A DNA stretch of 64,000 nt from Adiantum capillus-veneris (lineage: Eukaryota > Streptophyta > Polypodiopsida > Polypodiales > Pteridaceae): NCBI GenBank assembly GCA_014529385.2, contig CM043953.1, positions 81,724,338 to 81,788,337 on the forward strand, read 5' to 3'. Positions within the stretch are counted from its first letter, which is position 1; each line of letters opens with the position of its first letter. A program made the translations under genes and the position numbers. This document shows positions 37,101 to 49,100 of this stretch, in pieces. The notes beneath the pieces are model-generated. The model was not told where the DNA came from, made no database searches, and saw only the letters and a program-made list of their open reading frames with translations.

Positions 37101-40100
37101 GGGATTGTTTAATTGTCCAACACTACATTTTCGGAAGCATGTATATCTTGGATTCCCATCATAGAATATATGTGATATTAGGAGATATCCGCATGTATTA
37201 TTGGCATTCAAGCAAGGTCGCTTGCAGTATTTCAAGGGTGGGGTGTGTCACCAGGAGGTGTATTTTTCGTGTTGCCTTCTCTAATTATGTACTACATATT
37301 TTTATTTATTTTATTTTTACTTGTTTTCCTTGAAACCCTTGAAAAGGTGCAAGTAGACATTGCATGACCAGTGTGAAACGATTGTGGCCGAACAGGTTTC
37401 TCACATCGGGAGTCTAGGTCGGTCAGTGGTCGGGCCAGCTAGCACTGGATTCTGATGAGTATGGAAGCCTGTGTGCACCAAATGAAATTTGGGCCACTCG
37501 AAAAGTCACTTACAACTTTATAAATTGGTGGGAACTAGGGAATCAACTCAGAGGGACAAGCTGGACACTTGGCAGAAGGAGAGTCACACCTCAGCAAAAG
37601 GGGGCGTCCATTTTGAACTGGCGGCTGATTCTTGCTTCATAAGTGACTTATAGTGTGTGTGTGAGTAGTGGGTGCATGTTCACAACTTTAATGGAAAGCT
37701 TGCCTTCTCCTTTGTCTCATGTAGCGCAATGATTTGCTCTTGTGCATCTCTCTCTCCCTTTTGCACATATGGTAATGCCCCACTAGTTGGGCTACTCAGA
37801 TGAATATGTACAGTTTTGAGGGTTTTATGTGCGTTTGCCAAGGCAAGAGCCTTCTGAACAGGAACCGGATGGAACCGGATTAGCTAATTGCTAATCCTTC
37901 ACAGATACGCGCAGTTCCATCGCAAAAGATGGCGAATTTGGAGAGTTTTCTCGCGTGAAAACTTGTCCAATTTACAGGGGAACTGTTCCATTGCGTGCGG
38001 GAGCCCTTGAGACACACATAGGCGTGTTCGCTCCGCTAAAAACGATCCAAAACAGAGAATTACAGCCTGCTGTGTTTTTCTGCAGGTTTAAGGTTGCGCA
38101 CCTAAACTGCAAGGGAACACCAGGGGAGCCTGTAACAGACTTGGACACTCCAAGTCAAGAATCAACCGCGACAGCACCAAATAACCACTTCAAAACAAGT
38201 CACAGATCACAATAGATGTACACTGGTCTTGCGGAGTTCCGTGCCTAGAGATATTGGCCCCAAGGACTGGCGCCCCTTTCGGTATTTCTTTTTATATTAA
38301 TCAGATCAAAGTACAAGAGAGTGGCTAGGGTGTTACTCTCAGACTCTGCGTCCAGATGCTCTGAGAAGCGAAGCCCTCACCACTTATTTAAAGATACAAG
38401 GGATGCCCAAAAGCAGAGTCCCAAAAGCTTTTAAAATAAAAAGCATTAGTTCTCTCTCTCTCTCTCTTAGAGAGTCTTTTCTCTTTTTTTTAAAATAAAA
38501 AAAAGCAAAATTTGCGTCGCTCATCGTTTCAATTTTTTTTTCCCTCGCCTCCGCGATTTCCGAAAATTAGGGTTTTTGGCAGAAATTAGGGTTTGCAAGA
38601 ATTTTAGGGTTTTTGGCAGAAATTAGGGTTTTTGCTGTTCGCCACGTCATCACTTTGTGACATACCCCCCTCTTGAAAGCATTGTAATCGACCGCGATTA
38701 CGCCTGCAAAACCGACAAAATCCATAAACCGTCTTAGCAGACACTGATTGTTAGTACCTACGTACCAAGAACACACATCTAGCACATGTACAAAATCGAC
38801 AGTCACATCACACGACATCACAGGACATCACCAGACATCACAGGACATCACATGACATTCAACATTCATTCGGATCTTAGACCATGATTTATCGGCAATG
38901 TAGCTAGCAATCACATCTAGGTCCAATCGGGACCTCATCGATGTCCGATTGACTAACCCCTATTGCAACCATGTCTATTCGAGATCAATCAGACCAAAAT
39001 GCTGCAGTCATTTCGTCTATCAGTTCTTGCACTCACAAGAAGTCAAGAACAAATCAGTATCATTATCAGGAATTCCATTTCATAAAGTCATCCAGCAGAA
39101 TACTGTCAGCTCTCAGTATCCCTGAAGCTCAAAGAGACATCAGTGACTTTAGTATCAAAATCAAGGCATCTGTCGACAAAGGAGTGGAGTGACTCCCCTC
39201 GTGCATCCCACTGCACCAGATCTCCGGCCAAGCTGAATTCTGGGTTCCATTTGGAGTAGACTATGCTAAACCAAAAGCATCGAGGTAAAGTTTCACAATC
39301 CGAGGAGTATCTGCTAGGTCCTCCTCCTCCATCCACTTCGCATCAAATGCAGGAACGTTCTTGAACTTAACCAAGAACCGCCTTCGGACTTTACCTTTCT
39401 TCGTATCCGTATGTGCCAAAATCTGTTCAGGAACAAGGGTCTCCTCGTTTTCGTCCACTGCGGGTTGCTCATCAGGCTCCCCATCATCAGGCACATCACC
39501 CTTAACAGGTTTCAAGAGACTCACATGCAATGCATTGTGAATCCTCCAAGTATCTGGCAGTTTCAATCGGAAGGAGACATCATTTATCTTTTCAGTTATC
39601 TGGAAAGGTCCGTAGTATCGCATACTAAGCTTTGGAAGAAGCCTCTCCTTTCCCTTTTTCTTTCATAGGCGTGCCTTCTCAAAACGTAAGAGCACCCAAT
39701 CATCCTCCTTCAGTTTCAAGTCGCGACGATGGCGATTCGCTGCCTTTTTCTGTCGTTCTTGAGATTTCTGCAAACCCTCGCGAACCTTGGCAAAAGACGT
39801 ATCTAAATCTCGCGAATATTCATCCGCTTCAAATATCTAATCTTTCGTGCTCAGGAAGGATGGACCTTCGTAGCACTTTCAACAATCTCACATGGCGTCT
39901 TCCCCGTCGAAGAGTGTATCGTGTTATTGTAGGCAAATTCCACCAAAGGTAAGTTCTTTTCCCATTGAGTCTTCTGATCCGAGATACAAGACTTCAATAA
40001 ATCTGAAATCACTGAATTGGCAATCTTTGCCCGTCAGTGTGCAAGTGAAACGATGACGAGAACTGCAACCGCGTGCCAATGTTCTCCCAAATTGCCTTCC

Positions 40101-43100
40101 AAAACAAACTCATAAATCTGGGGTCTCTGTCGGAGACAATCGTCCCAGACGTGCCATGTAATCGGAAAATCATCGTGATCATTCTGTGTAATCGGGAGAT
40201 CAAAAATGAAATCCATTTCAATACTTTCCCAGGGGCGGGTGGGTATGGGTAAAGGGTGTAACAATCCCTGTGCCTTATGCCGGTCCAACTTGACCTTCTG
40301 GCATACTGCGCACAACTCTTCCACGTCCTTTTTGAGTCACGGCCAAAAGAAGTATCTCTCTACCCCTTTCATGGTGGTAGCAATGCCACGGTGACCCGTA
40401 AAAGGTGGACAGTGGCATTCAGTCATAACCTTTTTCCTCAACGGCTGTGTAACGCACAACATAGTCTTTTTCATCAAGTAGCCTTCCCGAAGGGAGTATC
40501 CAGCTACTGTCTCCCCATCCCGTATCCGTGTGAAAATATCTGCAAAATTTGTATCTGTGGCATACTGATCGACCATATACTCGAAGCTCCTATGATGTAT
40601 CGCGGAAATAGCCAGAACAACGGTTTCCGAGACAAAGCATCTGCCACCACATTCTTCTGTCCCTGCACATGGACAATCTGGAAGTGAAACTGTGACAAGA
40701 TGTGCGCCCACTGCATCTGCTTTTCCGAAAGCTGCTTCTGTGACAAGTAGCGCAAACCCTGATGGTCTGTAAAGACAGTAAAATCCGCTCCGAGTAGGTA
40801 GTGCCGCCACTGAGTAAGAGCATGGATCACTGCCAAAAGCTCTTTCTCATATATCTGTGCTATCATCTCCGGCCTAGAGAACAATCGGCTCTCGTAAGCA
40901 ATGACATGGGTATGGGTAAAGGGTGTAACAATCCCTGTGCCTTATGCCTGTCAAACTTGACCTTCTGGCATACTGCGCACAACTCTTCCACGTCCTTTTT
41001 GAGTCACGGCCAAAAGAAGTATCTCTCTACCCCTTTCATGGTGGTAGCAATGCCGCGGTGACCCGTAAAAGGTGGACAGTGGCATTCAGTCATAACCTTT
41101 TTCCTCAACGGCTGTGTAACGCACAACATTGTCTTTTTCATCAAGTAGCCTTCTCGAAGGGAGTATCCAGCTACTGTCTCCCCATCCCGTATCCGTGTGA
41201 AAATATCTGCAAAATTTGTATCTGTGGCATACTGATCGACCATATACTCGAAGCTCCTATGATGTATCGCGGAAATAGCCAGAACAACGGTTTCCGAGAC
41301 AAAGCATCTGCCACCACATTCTTCTGTCCCTGCACATGGACAATCTGGAAGTGAAACTGTGACAAGATGTTCACCCACCGCATCTGCTTTTCCGAAAGCT
41401 GCTTCTGTGACAAGAAGTAGCGCAAACCCTGATGGTCTGTAAAGACAGTAAAATCCGCTCCGAGTAGGTAGTGCCGCCACTGAGTAAGAGCATGGATCAT
41501 TGCCAAAAGCTCTTTCTCATATATCTGTGCTGTCATCTCCGGCCTAGAGAACAATCGGCTCTCGTAAGCAATGACATGGCCTTCTTGCATCAAGACCGCA
41601 CCCAGACTACGACCACAAGCATCACAAAATGCTTCAAATGACTTCTGCAAGTCCGGCAAAGTCAAATCTGGTCCTGTAGTCAATTTCTCTTTCAATGTCT
41701 GAAAGGCAGTCACCTCTGTGGGTCCCCACGAAAAAGGTACTCCTTTCTGTGTCAAGGTATGCAAAGGGGAAGCAACCTCTGCAAACTTTCGTATGAACCG
41801 CCTGTAGTACGAACACGGTCCCAAGAAGCTTCTAACTTCATGGACATTCCTCAAATCGGGCCAATCGCGGATACTCTCTATCTTGGCCGGGTCCATTTGC
41901 ACTCCTGCTGCTGACACAATGTGTCCCAAAAAGTGTATCTCTAGTAGGAAAAATTCACTTTTCTTTGCATTAATCACTAACGTGTGATCTCGTAATGCCT
42001 GCAAGACTTGAAGCAGATGATCTCTGTGTTCTGCCTCATTCTTGGAGAAAACAATGATGTCGTCAAAGAAAGTGCCAACAAATAGCCTGTACTCTCGAAA
42101 AATCCTATCCATCATCCGGTTAAATGTCGCAGGAGCATTGGTTAAGCCAAAAGGCATCACCAAAAACTCAAATAACCCAAAAGTCGTCCGAAAAGCTATC
42201 TTGTAGACGTCTCCCGGCGCTATCCTGATCTGATGATATCCACTCTTCAAGTCAATCCTGCTAAAGCACGAGGATCCCTGTAACCTGTCGAGTATATCAT
42301 CGATCCTAGGAATCGGAAATCTGTTCTTGATGGTGATTTCGTTGAGAGCGCTATAATCGATGCACATTCTCCAAGATCCGTCTTTCTTCAAAACCAACAA
42401 CACTGGAGAGCAATACGGTGAAGTACTAGGGTGGACAAGACCCTTTTCCAAGAGGTCTTTCATTGGGTTCATAATCTTTTCATTCTGTACTCGGCTCACA
42501 CGGTAAGGTGGCCGATTCGGTGGCGTGCTTCCAGGTATCAGATCAATGGTTTGATCTTCAGGCCCTCTGAAAAGCAATCGGCATGAATGTGGAGAAAAAT
42601 CTTGGCGTTCTTTTGATCAGGTCAAAACATATTGAACCTTTATCCATCGTTCAGTTCTCTCCCAAAAGAATGAGTAAGAAACTGAAGTTCATCAAGTACA
42701 ATCTCTAAGCCCTTCATTTATCAAAGTCGCTTTCTCGGCCCGTAGTCAATCACGGCGTAGTTCTTGTGGTACCAAGGGATCCTGAGTAGAATGTCACTCG
42801 CGTGCCCTGAACACCCCTGTCATTGCAAACGAAGTTTGCCAATGCTCGATGTAATGGCAACATCCCATCCGGGTGCTAGTCGAACTACCTTCGCCTGTGA
42901 CGTCAGTCTGTCAGGCGTAATTTCCAAATCGAGCTGCCAATTCCAAGTGAAACAAAGTTGGCCTTGGCTCCTTCAAAAGAGCTTCCCGATCCTTCACTTT
43001 GCCCCAAAAGCAGAAAAGTTTGTACTTTCATTTCATTAGATTCGGTGCAGGTTCCACGACATGTGGTACCAGTTCTGTTTTTCTATCAGCCTTTTCTGCC

Positions 43101-46100
43101 ACGTTCCTCAGCTGCTCTCGAACTCTCAGGCCTGTCGTCATCTTGTTAGGTGCAGCGGAATAAATGTTGTATTTTCTCAAGATTAGTGATCTTTATTGCT
43201 CAAGGTTCCTTTTAGTTCTTTAGGGAAAGAGAGAGCTTTCCGTCTTATGGAGAGTGCTATGATCACGAACAAAGTGAATGGATTGTGCGTGCAAATGAAT
43301 GAGACTGAGAGAAGGAGAGAGAAGAGATATGACACCCGAGAGGTTGTAAAACCCTCCTCCGAAGGCCCCACTCTCGTCGGCGACAGTGGTCTATGTCTTG
43401 ATTGCACAAAGGTGTACAATGCGTATGCAATGGACTGATGCAATGGGACTATGCCGATGACGACGATGGTGACAACGACGGCTTGGGCTGAAATCTAAGA
43501 TCTTCTTGATGCTGAATTTCTGGGGCTGTTTCAAGGCTGAAAATGACTATTTTCTACTGCTGTCTTAAGGCTGAAAATGGCTGTTTTGTCGGGCTGAAAT
43601 GATAAGGGCAAAACACTGATGTATCTGCTGAAAAACTCTAGCAAAGGCTGCGTTTTCCTTGCTGAAAAAACCTGCTGTACAAACGCTGATGTGCTGCAGT
43701 CCAGGGTGTGTTTTTAATGGCTGAAACCACTGGTAAATCTCAAGCAAAGCTAGCGATAATGGGATCTGGGTGCTGCTGCCCTTGAAGGTGAAAACGCTGC
43801 TCTTAGGGACTGTTGGCTGTCGTTAGTAGTGGCTGAAAACACTGGTGGAGATCAGGCAAGTCTAGCGTTAGTGGTTCTTGGGGGCTGCTGCCAGTGGATA
43901 ATGGAAACGCCAGGCCTGAGGGTTGAGGGATGGCGATGGCAGTCCTGGAAACGCCAAGGGAAGGGAGCCCTGTGGCGATGGTGCTGCGGGGGGGTACTGT
44001 TGAGAAGTTGCCTGTTGAGTGGGAAGCTCCTGCTGCCTCTTTTGCCAGAAAGTGCTAACTTGGGTTTGCTTATATATTAACTTAGCAAAATTGCCCTACT
44101 TACTTTTGTTGGAAAGTCACTTAAAAATAATAAGTGAAAATACCAATAAATAGGAAAATAGGCTAAATGCACTGGAAAATTCCCCTAACTGATGCTAATG
44201 GATTCTGATGGGAATTCCGATGATCATGTTGTGTGCAACCGGAGGATATGCATCTATGCTAAGTGATTGGGCATGCACGGTCTACGAATAGACTCACAAA
44301 AGTGCCAGATCACTGCTAATCTAAACTGACTGGACTGACTGAACTCTGCTGTGGTGTAGCTTGTCCACGGACACTTAGGGTTGGGATGTGTCACGTGACA
44401 TCCCTCCTTTTCAAAGTGAGGTATTGGTACCGAACTGTATGGCGTTGAGGGAGATCGCCAACAGCATCTGGAATTTTGGAAGGGACTCTTCACCGGCCCA
44501 CTCTGATGTGTGGGTCGTGCGGTACTTGAACTTCATAAAGGTCTGCAACGCTTGCTTCTTTGGGCCGCGCCGAAAGCGACTCAAAGTCTTCTGAATCTCC
44601 GTTCTTGCTTCAACTTCGTCTGGAGTCCTGCTTCTTTCGTCTTCAAGAATCTCCATGGCTGAAAATTCCTGAAACAATCTCCAACACAAAACCATGAACA
44701 TACCCATTCCATGTAAAGTGAAGGAAAAAAATCTTGTCTTCTCTAAAGACTGTGCATGCAATGTTGATGAACAAATAGACGGAGTGACAACCCGTTCATC
44801 AAACACATGCAAACAATGAGGTCGAATCTTTTCTGTGTGATCGAAATCAATCAACTGTGGCAAATCACAATGGAAATGCCCATGCTTGGTGCTCATACAA
44901 TCATGTGCTCTTTCGTAAACTGTGTCATGCCAAGGAAGAAACACGGAATGCGACTTCCTTACATACAAACTTTTCAACTTTTCATGAAAAATTCGCATAC
45001 AATCGTGCTCATTCATGAGAGAAACGTGCTCAACATACAATATGTCATGCCTAATAAAAGGGATCACATAACGATGCTGACTAAAATATAGGAAACCGTC
45101 ACGAATGAAACACTCAAACAATGAGTGCGTATCAATCATGCGAACACATAATACTTCCTGTGAGGGTTCTTTGGACCAAAGCTCGAGAGCCAAGATCGCT
45201 TCTTCGGGATCTATCGAATCTTCTTGTGGGGGATCTGTGGACCTCGACTCGAAAGCCAAGATCGATTCTTGGTGATTGATCGAATCTACAACGAGGTTAG
45301 CTTCGCTAGAAAAAGCATCCACTAACACATCATCCTTGTGAACAATCACTTCATCTTCATGCAACTCATCATGCTTGTGAGAAATCACATCTTGATCATG
45401 CAAATCATCATGCTTAGCAATATCATTCAAATCATCATGGTTATCTTTGTCATTCAAATCATCATGCTTATCATTGTCAATCAAATCATCATCATGCTTC
45501 ACACAATCATGCAAATCCTGTGTATCATGCTTTGGAGAAGAAGAGACTGAGAGAGTCTCTTTTCCCCAAATCTCTTGCATCTGTGCCTGAACTTGAGAAT
45601 AGAGTCGCCAAAACTCTTTGTTTTGTCGGTCGCTTTGTTCTTGTATTGCTTTTCTTTCTGCTTTGTCTTTTGCGTGCCTGCGATCCATTTCTGCTTTTCT
45701 TTCTTTGCATTCACGATCAAATTCTGTCATTCTTTCTGCATTTCTTGCTTTGCGTTCTAACTTCCTTTCCATAAGCATCTGGTTCAAAGCCTCCATAGGA
45801 GTTAGTGCAATCCTTGACGTAGATGGGGAAGGGGGAGGGTCGGAAAAACCTCCTGGTGGGGAAAATTCTTCTTCGCCTCTCTCATTCTCATCACCTCCAA
45901 GCGAAGTATCCATTCCGCTTCGAGTGATGATCATTTTGAAGTCGTGGGTTCTTGTGGGTTCTTGGGGGTCTTGGGTTCTCAAGTTCACGAGGAACTTGGT
46001 TCTTGAGGTCCTTGATTCGTGAGAATCCAGGGTTCTTGAGGTTCTTGAGTCTTGAGGGTCTTGGGTTCTTGAGGTTCTTGAGGTTTCCTTTCGCTTGCAA

Positions 46101-49100
46101 ATGGCGTTGGAGAAGGATCTTCTCTTCACCCAAGTTCTACCCTTTTCTGCGGGCGCACCCCTTGGCGGCCTTGCGCTCACACCAAGGTTGCTTTTTCCCA
46201 CCTCACGTAGATTGGCCGGCCGCTAAGTGCACGGTCCGCTCTCAATGAGTGAAAAGAGACACAAGGGGAGGCTGGACAAGCCCTTCTTTCTTGGGATTCC
46301 TGTCACTCTTCAACAAAACACGATTAGGAATTGCCACGCCTAAGTAAACTTGGGTTCGTGCGATCACAAGAAGCAAAAAAATTCTTGTGGTTCTTTCCTT
46401 GAGTAATGCAGAACACTTCTAAAGCTCTGATACCAATGTAAGGTGCAACGGAGTGAATGTTGTATTTTCTCAAGATTAGTGATCTTTATTGCTCAAGGTT
46501 CCTTTTAGTTCTTTAGGGAAAGAGAGAGCTTTCCGTCTTATGGAGAGTGCTATGATCACGAACAAAGTGAATGGATTGTGCGTGCAAATGATTGAGACTG
46601 AGAGAAGGAGAGAGCAGAGATACGACACCCGAGAGGTTGTAAAACCCTCCTTCGAAGGCCCCACTCTCGTCGGCGAGAGTGGTCTATGTCTTGATTGCAC
46701 AAAGGTGTACAATGCGTATGCAATGGACTGATGCAATGGGACTATGCCTACGACGACGATGGTGACGACGACGGCTTGGGCTGAAATCTGAGATCTTCTT
46801 GATGCTGAATTTCTGGGGCTGTTTCAAGGCTGAAAATGACTGTTTTCTACTGCTGTCTTAAGGCTGAAAATGACTGTTTTGTAGGGCTGAAATGATAAGG
46901 GCAAAACGCTGATGTATCTGCTGAAAAACCCTAGCAAAGGCTGCGTTTTCCTTGCTGAAAAAACCTGCTGTACAAACGCTGATGTGCTGCAGTCCAGGGT
47001 GCGTTTTTAATGGCTGAAACCACTAGTAAATCTCAAGCAAAGCTAGCGATAATGGGATCTGGGTGCCGCTGCCCTTGAAGGTGAAAACGCTGCTCTTAGG
47101 GACTGTTGGCTGTCGTTAGTAGTGGCTGAAAACACTGGTGGCGATCAGGCAAGTCTAGCCTGAGGGTTGAGGGATGGCGATGGCAGGTCCTGGAAACGCC
47201 AAGGGAAGGGAGCCCTGTGGCGATGGTGCTGCGGGGGGGTACTGTTGAGAAGTTGCCTGTTGAGCGGGAAGCTCCTGCTGCCTCTTCTGCCAGAAAGTGC
47301 TAACTTGGGTTTGCTTATATATTAACTTAGCAAAATTGCCCTACTTACTTTTGTTGGAAAGTCACTTAAAAATAATAAGTGAAAATACCAATAAATAGGA
47401 AAATAGGCTAAATGCACTGGAAAATTCCCCTAACTGATGCTAATGGATTCTGATGGGAATTCCGATGATCATGCTGTGTGCAACCGGAGGATATGCATCT
47501 ATGCTAAGTGACTGGGCATGCACGGTCTACGAATAGACTCACGAAAGTGCCAGATCACTGCTAATCTAAACTGACTGGACTGACTGAACCCTGCTGTGGT
47601 GTAGCTTGTCCACGGACACTTAGGGTTGGGATGTGTCACGTGACACATCTTTATCATTCTGTTCTTTCTGTGCCTTTTTAGGGCACTTCGCGGAGATATG
47701 TCCATGTTCCTTGTATCCAAAGCACTTCCCCTCTCTGATGAAGTGAGCTTTCTCCTGAGGAGTAAGCTTGGGTCGTGCATCCTTCTTCTCTGGGTTGCTC
47801 TTTTTCTTTCTACTTTCATTCCCAGAAGTCTGTTCGGCTCGTTGTGTCATGGCCTTATCTGTGAGGTAGGTCAGACTGTCAGAGTGAATGGCAAAGCCCT
47901 GCTTCGCATGAGTCATCAACTCCTGAATAGAAGCTGACTTCTGTTCCAAGCAGTGATCTCGGATCTCTGTAGGTAGACCCAAGGTAAACCGCTCAATCTG
48001 TTCTCTGAACGAGATCTTCTTGAATGAAGAGGCGGGTAGAAAAGAGCTCCAAAATCTTTCACAATAAGCATTGATTGTATCTTTCTTGGTCATCCGAAGA
48101 TGGTTCCAAGCAGCTCATATATCTCGTTCATATTCTTGCGTCAACCAAGAAGAAATAAAAAGCTTCTTAAATTTCAGCCATTTAACTGGCGCAGTCTTGT
48201 TTAAAAAGAAGAGTGGACCACCAAGTACGAGCATTCCCCTTAAAGTAAGAGGTAGCTCTCCGAATCTTGGAGTGCTCTGAATAGCGTTCTCCCGCGAAAG
48301 CGATGTCAAACTGTTGTATAAAAGACAAAGCCTTCGAAGCATCCGAGTATCCTGAAAAAGTATCAAACTTGATCGAGTGGCCACCTTCCTTAAACTCTCG
48401 GACTTTCTTGCTTTTATCTTCGAGAAAGTCATACTGGTTAGCTTTGTAAAAAAATTCTTCTTGTTCGCATAAAAGTTTCCGTCATCGGAATCTGAGCTGT
48501 CTGTAGACGAGTCCTCAGTAGAACTGTCAGTCTTTGGGCGAGATGTAGCCTTCTTTGTCTTTTTCTTGCCCTTTCCGAAGCTTTCTTTCTTGCTTCGCTT
48601 TTTACCTTTTCTGTCTTCTTCGCTCGAATCCGAGGAGCTAGAAGAACTTTCAGAAGAAGAAGAAGAAGAATTACTGGGTACTCCTTCAAATCGAACACGC
48701 TTCTTCTGTTTCTTTGCCTTGTCAAATGTCAACCGACGATCCAAATATCCCCAGAAGTCAGTGCCTTTCTTCTGCTTTTTGCCGTGCTTTTTGTCTTTCT
48801 TTTGCACGTCGAAAAGCTGAGGAATCCGTGCATCAACCACGTTCTCCAGTTCCTTCTCCGTATATTTCTTGGAGGCAAAAGGTTTCTTGAGAGTGGGTTT
48901 CGGGAGTGGTGTTGTGGTTCTCTGCCACTCCGTCTGTACCTCTTCCAAAGAGGTCTGGTTCATATATTTTGCCATCTTCGGGTCCTTGGCAAAATTGAGC
49001 ATCATCTTTGTTGCATTGCCAATCAATTGACGACGCTCCATCTCTTGCTGCTCTGCCTGAGTAGGCCTAGGCGGGCCATACTCCGTGCCAGAATCTTCGT

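Larger units (their letters stand above)
43144..47645 (-). mobile_element. non-autonomous LTR retrotransposon with its own 596-codon ORF
   Basis: Long LTRs (43,144-44,400 and 46,437-47,645) flank only 2,036 bases of interior. The interior has a perfect initiator-Met primer site (46,424-46,435), a polypurine tract (44,401-44,416, minus) and one long minus-strand ORF, and no protease, RT or integrase. The target duplication CATCT is perfect (43,139-43,143 and 47,646-47,650). It sits within the chromovirus between the gag zinc knuckle and protease. LTR ends TGT(T/A)A...GTGACA match those of the surrounding chromovirus. Confidence 0.95.

Noticed and set aside
38805-38855. CRISPR-like short spaced repeats ('acatcac(a/c)')
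   Set aside because: Units of about 12 bases with no unique spacers, in a plant retrotransposon interior. Simple tandem repeat.
44807-46248. Several + strand open frames (94, 134 and 98 codons) opposite the 596-codon ORF
   Set aside because: They are antisense shadows of the repeats in the minus-strand ORF.
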